From Acidobacteriota bacterium (lineage in GTDB: Bacteria; Acidobacteriota; Blastocatellia; HR10), in NCBI GenBank assembly GCA_030550025.1, contig JAUQQC010000012.1:1-64000 (forward strand): DNA of 64,000 nt, read 5' to 3'. Positions 57,015 through 64,000 of this stretch are shown here, in pieces. Each line of letters opens with the position of its first letter. Within the stretch, counting starts at the first letter, position 1. The position numbers and the translations under genes are program-made. The notes beneath the pieces are model-generated. The model was given only the letters and a program-made list of their open reading frames with translations. It was not told the origin of the DNA and ran no database searches.

Positions 57015-57734
57015 CTAGGGCCGCAGGCGCTCGCGCGCCCATGCGGCCTCGGCGCTCTGCGGATACCGGGCCAGGAGTTCCCGATACGCCCATCCATCGT
57101 ATCGGAGGCGATCGCCGCCCTCATCGTAGACGAAAGTGACGCCCAAGCGATTATACCGATCGAGGCGCACATCGTTGAGAAACAGCTGGCGTCGCAGTGC
57201 TACTGGGGCCTCCTCGGAGCCCCTCCATTGCCGCCTCAGGTGCGCGGTCAGCTCCTCGGCGGCACGCTCCGCTTCCTCGGCGAGGATCAGGAGCGCGCGC
57301 GGACGCAGCGGCGAGCGCTCGAAGTGCACGACGAGAATCCGGGCGAGGTGCAGTCGGCGAAACCCCTCGGCCTGCTCGATCAACTCCAGCAGCCGCCGAT
57401 CATCCCCGCGACGCGCCGGCATGACGAACGCCCGTTCGTGTAACCATCCGCGCGTACGTCGCGTCGTCGCCACGCGGTGGAAGGTCGCGCCATCAGCCTG
57501 ACGCGACTCGCTCAAGACGGCGACGAATCGCCCCACGCGTAACCGCTCGATGAGACGCCCGTTCAGCCGAGGCTCCCGACGTAAGGCCGAGAACCGCTCA
57601 TCCACAACGTACCCCGAAAGCGCGCGAAACGGAGTCGCCGACTGCCCCCATGCGACAGAAGAGAGACCCAGACCATACGCCAGCAAAAGACCGATCCCTA
57701 TGCCACGCACTCGGAATCCGAATGACTCGATCAT
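57015..57734 (-). CDS. Exported protein with SH3-like domain
   Basis: A 239-residue protein with a signal sequence (about residues 8-31, ending near VAWG), then a bacterial SH3-like stretch (RREPRLNGRLIERLRVGRFV, ending RRTRGWLHERAFV) near residues 50-105. An alpha-helical C-terminal domain follows, ending with ELLARYPQSAEAAWARERL, which recalls a TPR-like repeat. I recognise no specific function. The start is uncertain, with a weak ribosome site. It precedes the LysW-like gene. Confidence 0.65.
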   Translation of the reverse strand: MIESFGFRVRGIGIGLLLAYGLGLSSVAWGQSATPFRALSGYVVDERFSALRREPRLNGRLIERLRVGRFVAVLSESRQADGATFHRVATTRRTRGWLHERAFVMPARRGDDRRLLELIEQAEGFRRLHLARILVVHFERSPLRPRALLILAEEAERAAEELTAHLRRQWRGSEEAPVALRRQLFLNDVRLDRYNRLGVTFVYDEGGDRLRYDGWAYRELLARYPQSAEAAWARERLRP

Positions 57735-57777
57735 CAACTCGCCAGAGAACGTTCAGGAAAGCCCAGCCACAGGCGGC

Positions 57778-58263
57778 CTAAACGGATTCCCCTTCCAGAG
57801 ACGCACGGAGCATCCACGCCATCTTCTCATGCCGTTGCAACAGCTCGGTCAGGAAATCGTTCGTCCCCATGTCACGATATTTCTCGGCGCACGTCTCCAG
57901 GTCGCTCCGCAGGTGCCGAATGATCGCCTCGTGATCCTCTAGCAAATTCGCGAGCATCGCGCGGGCGCTCGGGTATTTCCCCGGATGTTCCTTCAGGCGC
58001 GTACGCTTGAGGAACTCCGCCAGCGTCCCGATGGCGTTGCCCCCGAGCGCGCGAACGCGCTCGGCGACTTCATCCACGATGTCATTCAAGGCCTCATACT
58101 GCTCCTGGAAGAACCGATGCAGCTCGTGAAATTGCGGCCCGGTGACGTTCCAATGATAGTTCCGCGTCTTCGCGTAGAGGACGAATTCATCGGCCAGGAG
58201 CGTATTGAGGATTTCCACGACGCCCTCGCGCTGCCTATCCGTGAGTCCGATGTTCAACTTCAT
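57778..58263 (-). CDS. dps: Dps family ferritin-like protein
   Basis: A 161-residue protein of the Dps family, which oxidises and stores iron and protects DNA from peroxide. The ferroxidase ligands are in TRNYHWNVTGPQFHELHRFF near residues 32-51 and QYEALNDIVDEVAERVRALG near residues 53-72. The rest of the four-helix bundle follows to about residue 155. GGAGGAGG precedes the ATG at 58263. It lies 29 bases downstream of the DUF3501 gene, in an operon with rubrerythrin. Confidence 0.93.
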   Translation of the reverse strand: MKLNIGLTDRQREGVVEILNTLLADEFVLYAKTRNYHWNVTGPQFHELHRFFQEQYEALNDIVDEVAERVRALGGNAIGTLAEFLKRTRLKEHPGKYPSARAMLANLLEDHEAIIRHLRSDLETCAEKYRDMGTNDFLTELLQRHEKMAWMLRASLEGESV

Positions 58264-58292
58264 GGGTCCTCCTCCTTTTCCTCCCAAGACGT

Positions 58293-58877
58293 TCACGGGA
58301 GCACGAGATCCTCGGCCAAGCTGCGCCGCACCTCAGGGGGGATCGTCGCCTCGGCGCGATAGTTCTCGTGCGCGATGGCGAGCACAGCCGGAAGCGATTC
58401 GTCTTTGAAAGCCCGAATCTCCTCGGGGCTCAAGCGGAAGCGCACATAGTGGACCGTGCTCGTCTTGTCCTCCTTACTGCGTCCGGGCTCATACAAGGCG
58501 CGGACCGCGTGCCGATCGCCGATCCGCAGCCAGACCTGTTCCTCGATACCGATAAGCTTCGGCAACCATTGGCGCAACACCTCGAGATCGTCGATCTCGA
58601 TGAGCATGGTCGCGCTCAGCTCGTTGTCTTCGGGGATCAACTCGTTGTAGATGTCGATCTCCTGCTGGATCTTGTCCTCGTGGACGATGCGTTCGGCACG
58701 CATCATCTCCTGAATTTGGAAGAGGACGGTCTCACGATTCTCGAAGACGAAGGTCACGATGTCCCCCACCTGGACGCGGCGCCTCTTCTTCAACTCGATG
58801 ATCGAGCGCCGAAATTCGTCGCGAATCTTCTCGTACGCGGCGATATCGCGGACGTCCGCGAGCGTGATCTTCCTCAT
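58293..58877 (-). CDS. DUF3501 family protein
   Basis: A 194-residue soluble protein matching DUF3501: MRKITLADVRDIAAYEKIRD, FVFENRETVLFQIQEMMRAE near residue 45, YNELIPEDNELSATMLIEID near residue 78, and VRFRLSPEEIRAFKDES near residue 150. Function unknown, but the family typically sits beside rubrerythrin and a GlpC-like Fe-S protein, as it does here. The ATG overlaps the stop of the Fe-S gene by four bases. Confidence 0.85.
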   Translation of the reverse strand: MRKITLADVRDIAAYEKIRDEFRRSIIELKKRRRVQVGDIVTFVFENRETVLFQIQEMMRAERIVHEDKIQQEIDIYNELIPEDNELSATMLIEIDDLEVLRQWLPKLIGIEEQVWLRIGDRHAVRALYEPGRSKEDKTSTVHYVRFRLSPEEIRAFKDESLPAVLAIAHENYRAEATIPPEVRRSLAEDLVLP

Positions 58878-60148
58878 GGTCGTCTCCCCTCCTCCTCTAA
58901 TCCATACGCTCGCGCCAGGACCTGAATGGGATGGAGGGGGCGCTTCTCCGTCCCCTGCAGGATCTGCAATCCCGCCAACGGGCAATCGGAGACGACGAGA
59001 TCGAACGGCTCCCGCTCGATCTCGCGGAAGAGCTTCTCAGCGACTTTGAGCGAGAGGGCATGATACTCTCGCTTGAGGCCCCATGTCCCATCCACCCCGG
59101 CGCACCGTTCAATCACATGCACCTTCGTCCCAGGGATCAGCTGCATGAGGTCTCGCGACTTGTACCCGATATTCTGAGCGCGAAGGTGGCAGGGAAGTTG
59201 GTAGGCGATGCGTTGCGCGCTCGGTTTGAGGTCCGTCTTCAATCGCCCCTCGCCGTGAAGCTTCATAAGATATTCGCAGAGATCGAAGCTCCGTTCCGCA
59301 AGGCGACGAGCTCTCTCGTCATCCAACAGGACCGGGTACTCGTGCTTGAGCATGTAGCTGCACGTTGGACCGGGGATCACGACGTCGTAGCCTCTCTCGA
59401 CCAGCTCGCCGAGCACCTGCACATTCTCGCGAGCGTGAGCGAGCGCCGCCTCGATATCCCCGCCATCCAAAAAAGGCATCCCACAACAGCGCTGCGCAGG
59501 GACGACAACCTCCAGCTCATTATGCTCGAGGACGCGCACGGCCGCCCGCCCCACGGCCGGATCGTGAACATTGACATAGCACGTGTAAAAGAGCGCTACC
59601 TTCCCGTTCCCCGAGAGCCCGTGAGCGCGCCTAGAGGCGCGGAACCAGTCGAGGAATGTCTCCCGATGATATTCGGGCAAACGCCGATCCCGATGAATGC
59701 CGATCGTTTTTTCCATGAGCACGCGGAAGGGCCGAAGACGATTGGCCAGATTCACAAGCGGCGCCCATCGGCTCCCCAAGCGCCCTAACGTCTCGGTGCG
59801 TCCCAGGATTCGATCCGACCGCGGGATCCCACGTTCCCGGGCTTGGACGGCCTTCGCCCGCAACATGAGCCGCGGGAAATCGATGTCCCAGCGGTGCGGG
59901 GGCGTATAAGGACAGTGGTTGAAGCAGAGCTTGCACTGATAGCAGAGGTCAACGATCCGCGTGACATCTGCTCGCGTGAGGTTCTCCACGTCCTCGCCCT
60001 TGGCGTCAATCAGCTCGAAGAGGACATTGAAGGACGGACAGAGATTGAAACATCGCCGACAGCCATGACAAATATCGAAGACGCGCCGCAATTCCCGATC
60101 AAGCGCCTCGCGATTCCAAAAGTCCGGCGACCTCAGATCAAACGCCAT
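58874..60148 (-). CDS. GlpC-like Fe-S oxidoreductase
   Basis: A 424-residue protein with two [4Fe-4S] ferredoxin motifs near the N-terminus, CHGCRRCFNLCPSF near residue 27 and CYQCKLCFNHCPYTPP near residue 69. Two cysteine-rich CCG-type domains follow (RCCGMPFLDGGD near residue 222; RCAGVDGTWGLK near residue 345), as in glycerol-3-phosphate dehydrogenase subunit C and heterodisulfide reductase. It probably passes electrons to rubrerythrin or an unknown acceptor. AAAGGGG precedes the ATG. Second gene of the rubrerythrin operon. Confidence 0.85.
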   Translation of the reverse strand: MAFDLRSPDFWNREALDRELRRVFDICHGCRRCFNLCPSFNVLFELIDAKGEDVENLTRADVTRIVDLCYQCKLCFNHCPYTPPHRWDIDFPRLMLRAKAVQARERGIPRSDRILGRTETLGRLGSRWAPLVNLANRLRPFRVLMEKTIGIHRDRRLPEYHRETFLDWFRASRRAHGLSGNGKVALFYTCYVNVHDPAVGRAAVRVLEHNELEVVVPAQRCCGMPFLDGGDIEAALAHARENVQVLGELVERGYDVVIPGPTCSYMLKHEYPVLLDDERARRLAERSFDLCEYLMKLHGEGRLKTDLKPSAQRIAYQLPCHLRAQNIGYKSRDLMQLIPGTKVHVIERCAGVDGTWGLKREYHALSLKVAEKLFREIEREPFDLVVSDCPLAGLQILQGTEKRPLHPIQVLARAYGLEEEGRRP

Positions 60149-60190
60149 AGTTCACCCCTTTGGGAAGTCCCCCTCCGGGAGGAGAGGACC

Positions 60191-60216
60191 TCCGGGTGGC
60201 ACCAGGGCCACCCGGA
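60191..60216 (-). promoter_or_regulatory. Hairpin between rubrerythrin and GlpC-like genes
   Basis: TCCGGGTGGC and GCCACCCGGA form a perfect ten base-pair stem with a six-base loop. No U-run follows. It may attenuate or process the transcript between the two genes. Confidence 0.45.
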
Positions 60217-60273
60217 CGCCCATTCCGTCAAATGGATTCGGAGCAGCTCGCCCGCCCCCTCCCAACCGGACAT

Positions 60274-60287
60274 CCCCCGATCGGGGG
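60274..60287. repeat. GC palindrome after the rubrerythrin gene
   Basis: CCCCCGATCGGGGG, a perfect 14-base palindrome extended on one side by more G. It lies 16 bases after the rubrerythrin stop. It could be the stem of a U-less terminator. Confidence 0.4.
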
Positions 60288-60302
60288 GGGAGGTTCGGAT
60301 GC

Positions 60303-60752
60303 TCACGCGAGCGATTCCGCAGGCTCTTTACCCGCGATCTGCTGCAAGCCCTTGGTGAAACGAGCCGCGTGCGATTTCTCCGCGCGGGCGAGCGTTTCGA
60401 ACCACTCGGCCAGCTCCTCAAAGCCCTCCTCGCGCGCCGTGCGCGCAAACCCGGGATACATCTCCGTGTACTCGTAGGTCTCGCCCTCGATGGCCGACTT
60501 CAGGTTCTGCTCGGTCTTGCCAAAGGGCACGCCCGTCACTGGGTCGCCGACTTCCTTGAGGAAGTCCAAGTGCCCAAAGGCATGACCGGTCTCAGCCTCG
60601 GCCGTATCCCGGAAGAGCCCGCCGATCTCCGGATACCCTTCGATATCCGCGATGCGGGCGAAATAGAGATAGCGGCGATTCGCCTGCGATTCGCCAGCGA
60701 ACGCATGCTTGAGGTTCTCCAAGCTCTTCGTCCCGTGTAACGATTTCGCCAT
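60303..60752 (-). CDS. Rubrerythrin
   Basis: A 149-residue di-iron protein that reduces hydrogen peroxide. Iron ligands: [15 protein letters not shown] near residue 17, [13 protein letters not shown] near residue 50, [16 protein letters not shown] near residue 88 and [11 protein letters not shown] near residue 122. The rubredoxin domain of classical rubrerythrin is missing, so an external electron donor is needed; the next gene product is a candidate. AAGGAGGAGGG precedes the ATG at 60752. First gene of the operon. Confidence 0.92.
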   Translation of the reverse strand: MAKSLHGTKSLENLKHAFAGESQANRRYLYFARIADIEGYPEIGGLFRDTAEAETGHAFGHLDFLKEVGDPVTGVPFGKTEQNLKSAIEGETYEYTEMYPGFARTAREEGFEELAEWFETLARAEKSHAARFTKGLQQIAGKEPAESLA

Positions 60753-60794
60753 AGTTCCCTCCTCCTTATGAGTGTCGTCGTGCGATAGCAAGAC

Positions 60795-60812
60795 GATTAT
60801 TAAATAAGAATC
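60795..60812. promoter_or_regulatory. AT-rich imperfect palindrome over the rubrerythrin promoter
   Basis: GATTATTAAATAAGAATC matches its own reverse complement at 14 of 18 positions and covers the -10 box of the rubrerythrin promoter. AT-rich palindromes of this kind are typical of Fur/PerR operators. In this GC-rich region the base composition is itself notable. The regulator is inferred. Confidence 0.5.
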
Positions 60813-60827
60813 ATTTTCCGTTGTCAA
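60799..60827 (-). promoter_or_regulatory. Promoter of the rubrerythrin operon
   Basis: On the minus strand TTGACA (60822-60827), a 17-base spacer and TTTAAT (60799-60804), about 40 bases upstream of the ATG. Confidence 0.7.
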
Positions 60828-60864
60828 GAGGCGGAGGCCTCCGCCCGACGATGGTGCGCGCCGA

Positions 60865-60894
60865 TTGACGGCTCGCGCGCGCGGCGTGTAAGAT
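60865..60894 (+). promoter_or_regulatory. Putative promoter of tatA
   Basis: TTGACG (60865-60870), 18 bases, TAAGAT (60889-60894), about 30 bases upstream of the tatA ATG. It is divergent from the rubrerythrin promoter and only some 40 bases away. Confidence 0.55.
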
Positions 60895-60924
60895 ACCGGT
60901 GCAAAGCGTGAGGGGAGAACGATC

Positions 60925-61134
60925 ATGAGACCGGCTTTCGTCTTCGGAAATCTGGGGCTGCCGGAACTGCTCATCATCCTCTTCATCCTCGTCCTACTCT
61001 TTGGGGCGAAGCGATTGCCGGAGCTGGCGCGAAGCCTGGGCCAGAGCATCCGCGCGTTCAAGGAGGGGACGGCCGAAGTGAAGAAGCTGGAAGATAAAGC
61101 GGGCAGCCCTCAAGAAGGATCATCATCGTCCTGA
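60925..61134 (+). CDS. tatA: Sec-independent translocase TatA/E component
   Basis: A 69-residue protein with the TatA pattern: one membrane helix (residues 12-28, PELLIILFILVLLFGAKRLP), the FGAKRLPELARSLGQ hinge, an amphipathic helix to about residue 50, and a polar serine-rich tail. It forms the pore of the twin-arginine translocase. GGGGAG lies seven bases before the ATG. No tatC is visible in the window. Confidence 0.9.
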   Translation: MRPAFVFGNLGLPELLIILFILVLLFGAKRLPELARSLGQSIRAFKEGTAEVKKLEDKAGSPQEGSSSS

Positions 61135-61233
61135 ACCGCGGCCGGCGTGGCGTGGTCTTCGGACGGGCGACCGCAGGGTATCTGTGGCGCGCGTGTTGTT
61201 GTTCATCGAAGGGCGTCACTTGACGCTCCGACC

Positions 61234-62880
61234 TCAACTCACGGACGCATAAAGGCGTTCGATCTCCTGGTGAAAGCGAGTGAGAATGGCTTCGCGCCGG
61301 AGCTTCCCGTTGGCCGTCAGCAAGCCGTTCTCGATCGTGAAGGACTCGGGCAGGATCGCGTATGCTCGAATGCGCTTATAGTGGGGGAGCTGCGCGTTGA
61401 ACGCTTCCAAGGCAGCCTCGACCTGCGCGGGCATGACGGACCCCGTAATCAGGGCCACCAGATGCGGACGTCCATGTCCGACGATGACGACGTGCTGGGC
61501 ATCGGGGAGAGCGCGAAGGAGCGCGTCTTCAAGCGGTTCCGGCGGAACGTTATGGCCGGAACTAAGGACGATGAGGTGTTTGACCCGCCCGAGGATGCTC
61601 CAATTCCCCCTCGCATCCACCTCGCCGTGATCCCCGGTGCAGAACCAGCCATCGCGGAAAGCCTGAGCTGTGGCTTGCGGACGATTCCAATAGCCGGGGA
61701 AGACGTTGGGGCCGCGCACGAGGATCTCCCCGTTGTCGGCGAGCTTCATCTCGATGCCCGGGATGGCGCGACCGACGCATCCGGGCACGAAGTCCTCGGG
61801 ATCGTCCATTGTGCAGATGGCCGTTGTCTCCGTGAGGCCATAGACTTGGAGCACGGGAATGCCGAGCATCATGAAGAACAGTTGCGTCTCGCGGTGCAGC
61901 GGCGCCGATCCGCAGATGAGCGCCACAAGATGTGGTCCAAGTCGTCTGCGAATCGCATGGAAGAGCGGACGGCAGAGCGCAAGCCACAGGAAGTCGCGCG
62001 CTGAGGCCACGCCCTCGAAGCGCCGAAACCAAGCCGTCTGGCCGCGCTTGAAGAGGGCGTACAGGATTCGCCCCTTCTGCCGCAGTTGGTCTTCGATCCT
62101 GGCGCGCATCCGCTCCAGAAGGAGCGGAACGTTCAGGAAATAGTGAGGACGGGCCAACTGCAGCTCCTCACTCAAGCGCGTGAGATCGGTCGAGAGCGTG
62201 AGCACGCTTGGCCGCGACAGGCACGTCAGCAGCAGAATCCATGAACCCGCGAAGCAGAAGGGCAAGTAGTGGAAGACGCGCTCGGGCGCGCGCCGCGGAC
62301 CCATGAGCCGATTCAGCCGCTCGTGCGTGTGTGGGAGCATGAAGGTGACGTTCCCGACGGTGAGGACGACCCCTTTGGGTTCGCCCGATGTTCCCGATGT
62401 GTAGATGATCGTCACCGGTTCCGAATCGGTCCGTGGGATCGGGACGTCGGGGATCGAATCGCTCTGCGGACTCGGCGCGAAGACCTCCGCCAAAAGCGGC
62501 ATCGGGGGGGCTTCCGACCACAGCGGACGCAATCGCTCGCGCAGCGTCTCATCCTCCACGCAAAGGAGCGCGGGGGAACAATCCTTCAAAATGCCCACCA
62601 ATTCCGCGGGCGCCTGGCGCGTGTAGAGGGGAACGACGATGACCCCTTCGGCCATCAGGGCGAGATCGAGCGCGACCCAGCGAATACTATTAGAGGCAAG
62701 TACGGCGCAGCGATCGCCCGAGCGCACGCCCTGACGGCGCAGATACGCGCGCGCCGTGCGGACCAAAGCGAGAAGATCCGCGCCCGTCACTGAGATGATC
62801 CGTCCCTGTCGCACTTCCTGAAGGACGGGGCGATGGGCAGCTTCCTGCAACTGCCGGAAGATAGCCTCAAGGAAGTTCAT
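61234..62880 (-). CDS. AMP-dependent acyl-CoA synthetase
   Basis: A 548-residue adenylate-forming enzyme, long-chain fatty-acid-CoA ligase like. The ATP-binding P-loop IIYTSGTSGEPKGVVLT lies near residue 160, QVYGLTETTAICTM near residue 335 is the A5-type motif, and GWFCTGDHGEVDARGNWSILGR near residue 415 contains the ribose-binding Asp. The C-terminal lysine motif ENGLLTANGKLRREAIL lies near residue 525. I start at the ATG with GGAGGAG upstream. It follows the pyruvyl transferase gene after about 70 bases. The substrate chain length is unknown. Confidence 0.92.
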   Translation of the reverse strand: MNFLEAIFRQLQEAAHRPVLQEVRQGRIISVTGADLLALVRTARAYLRRQGVRSGDRCAVLASNSIRWVALDLALMAEGVIVVPLYTRQAPAELVGILKDCSPALLCVEDETLRERLRPLWSEAPPMPLLAEVFAPSPQSDSIPDVPIPRTDSEPVTIIYTSGTSGEPKGVVLTVGNVTFMLPHTHERLNRLMGPRRAPERVFHYLPFCFAGSWILLLTCLSRPSVLTLSTDLTRLSEELQLARPHYFLNVPLLLERMRARIEDQLRQKGRILYALFKRGQTAWFRRFEGVASARDFLWLALCRPLFHAIRRRLGPHLVALICGSAPLHRETQLFFMMLGIPVLQVYGLTETTAICTMDDPEDFVPGCVGRAIPGIEMKLADNGEILVRGPNVFPGYWNRPQATAQAFRDGWFCTGDHGEVDARGNWSILGRVKHLIVLSSGHNVPPEPLEDALLRALPDAQHVVIVGHGRPHLVALITGSVMPAQVEAALEAFNAQLPHYKRIRAYAILPESFTIENGLLTANGKLRREAILTRFHQEIERLYASVS

Positions 62881-62952
62881 CCGACTCCTCCCTTCCATGG
62901 TGGACGGCAGCGCCCAAGAGGGCGGTGGGCGATCCCCGCGTTCGGGTCGCCC

Positions 62953-64000
62953 TCACGCACGGGATGAGGGCTCTCCGCTCGTCGTGGGCTCTTCGACATC
63001 ATACTCTTCGAGCAATCGGCGCAGTGTGGGGCTGAGCGGGGGGAGGTACTCTTCCCAGGAGAGAATCCCCCGGCGAACGGGGAATTCCGGATAGCAGCGA
63101 TGCAGATACTCCTCGAAATGGACCCCCATGCGGGCCATGAGCTTGAGATTCCGAACCACTGTTCGCCCGATGTCCTCGCGAATCGCCTCCTGCTCTTTCT
63201 GCAGCGTCGTGAGGACGTGCAGCAACTTCTCCTCCAGCTCCGGATCGTCCACCTCCAGAAGTAGGTGCGCATGGCCGCGCTCCTGCATGAGGTTGCGAAT
63301 CCGCTCATCCATGGTGACGCCGGCCGAGACGACGCCGGCTGGCATACTGCACACGATGCCGTGATAGCGCGAAGAGATCATCAAATGCCCGCAGCGGAGG
63401 ATGCTCACCAGCTGATACATATCGTATTGATCGGAGGCGAAGATGGGGACGCCGCCCAAGCGTTCGGAGAGACGGCGGCAGGCATCGCGGTCGAGCATCT
63501 CCATAGCGACCAGGACGGGGAAGACTCGGCTTCGCTCTTGGAACGCGCGAATGGCATGCGCCAGCGCCGTCAGATAGCGCTCGTAGCGCGCGACGACTTC
63601 CGGTCCCCATCGGTGGAAGTAGATCGTGCGGTAATGGCTCTCGCGATAAGCGCCCGTGAGGGCATGCCACGCATATTTCCAGAGCGAGGGTTTCACGGGC
63701 CACCAGTAGGGATTGATCGGACAGACTACGAGCACGGGGCGACGCTCATCCCATCCGGCTTCGCGTAAGGCGGCGCGCCCGTATTCCGGGCCAAGCGGCT
63801 CGAACGTCCAGGCCGTATCCGTGCCGAGTTCGGTCGGAATGCCCAGCCGATTCAAAATGACGCGCGATTCCTCGTTTCGGGTGATGACCAGCGAATGGCG
63901 ACAATATCGGCTGACCAAGCGCGCCAGAAACGGATCCATCTCCCCCGCTTCCGCGCCATAGCCGATCGAGAGGCGATTGCGGGCCGAGGCAATCCCAAGC
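62953..64000 (-). CDS. Polysaccharide pyruvyl transferase family protein (5' end outside window)
   Basis: The frame is open from the window end (…IASARNRLSIGYGAEAGEMD…) to a stop at 62953, at least 348 codons. Family features: CRHSLVITRNEESRVILNRL, PTELGTDTAWTF, VVCPINPYWWPVK and ISSRYHGIVCSMPAGVVSAG, as in CsaB/WcaK-type enzymes that put ketal pyruvate on sugars. An internal ATG at 63939 is not the true start because the similarity continues upstream. The C-terminal tail after about the last 40 residues is unconserved. Confidence 0.82.
   Translation of the reverse strand, partial: LGIASARNRLSIGYGAEAGEMDPFLARLVSRYCRHSLVITRNEESRVILNRLGIPTELGTDTAWTFEPLGPEYGRAALREAGWDERRPVLVVCPINPYWWPVKPSLWKYAWHALTGAYRESHYRTIYFHRWGPEVVARYERYLTALAHAIRAFQERSRVFPVLVAMEMLDRDACRRLSERLGGVPIFASDQYDMYQLVSILRCGHLMISSRYHGIVCSMPAGVVSAGVTMDERIRNLMQERGHAHLLLEVDDPELEEKLLHVLTTLQKEQEAIREDIGRTVVRNLKLMARMGVHFEEYLHRCYPEFPVRRGILSWEEYLPPLSPTLRRLLEEYDVEEPTTSGEPSSRA

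Overview
The window reads as a piece of a Gram-negative (diderm), GC-rich bacterial chromosome, most likely from an Acidobacteriota lineage. The evidence is the von Willebrand A protein of the 'VWFA-related Acidobacterial domain' type near 56 kb, the lipid A genes (lpxD, fabZ, lpxA, lpxI, an OmpH chaperone), the secreted carboxypeptidase-regulatory-like protein, and the general gene content. The assignment to phylum is inference. Genes are dense, operons are tight with many ATGA overlaps, and no phage, insertion sequence or CRISPR array was seen.

Region by region: 1-3.5 kb is the str operon (rpsL-rpsG-fusA-tuf, minus strand) with a clear sigma70-type promoter and a long leader. 3.7-4.3 kb holds a reading frame broken by two in-frame TGA codons. 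4.4-13 kb carries an MscS channel, an SLC13-type permease with TrkA-C domains and a complete seven-gene Mrp (Mnh) Na+/H+ antiporter operon with its own promoter. 13-16 kb has an exported endonuclease/phosphatase-fold protein and a 5'-truncated CPA2-type antiporter. 16.4-21.9 kb is a bidirectional [NiFe] hydrogenase operon of the group 3b (sulfhydrogenase) layout: Fe-S beta subunit, cyclic-nucleotide-binding protein, flavin/NAD subunit, small subunit, large subunit, maturation protease. 22-30 kb has a secreted penicillin acylase, a P-loop kinase-like protein, an AI-2E family permease, a CmpX-like membrane protein, a glycosyltransferase and an epoxyqueuosine reductase.

31-40 kb concentrates envelope functions: lpxD, then a SpoIIM-like protein, an amidohydrolase, a family 9 glycosyltransferase, a candidate 6S RNA with its own promoter, ymdB, and ompH-fabZ-lpxA-lpxI. 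At 40.45 kb lies a selenocysteine tRNA (anticodon TCA, long variable arm, encoded CCA). 41-47 kb holds dprA, topA, a PD-(D/E)XK-like nuclease and truB; 47.3-52.1 kb is the prkA-yeaH-spoVR stress operon behind a promoter whose 17-base spacer is a perfect palindrome.

52-55.7 kb is an unusual cluster: a membrane protein resembling the urate-oxidase N-terminal (PuuD) domain, three DsrE-family proteins and a TusA-like protein. Only one of the three DsrE proteins keeps a CxxC, and the TusA-like protein lacks the usual CPxP cysteine. 55.8-58 kb has the VWA protein, a LysW-like zinc protein and an SH3-like exported protein. 57.8-60.8 kb is an iron/peroxide-type operon (rubrerythrin, GlpC-like Fe-S protein, DUF3501 protein, Dps) behind a promoter overlapped by an AT-rich imperfect palindrome. 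The window ends with tatA, an acyl-CoA synthetase and a polysaccharide pyruvyl transferase that runs off the end.

The observations most worth following are the UON-DsrE-TusA cluster, the tRNA-Sec with the TGA-interrupted frame, the palindromic prkA promoter, and the candidate 6S RNA. All functional calls come from reading motifs; no search was run.
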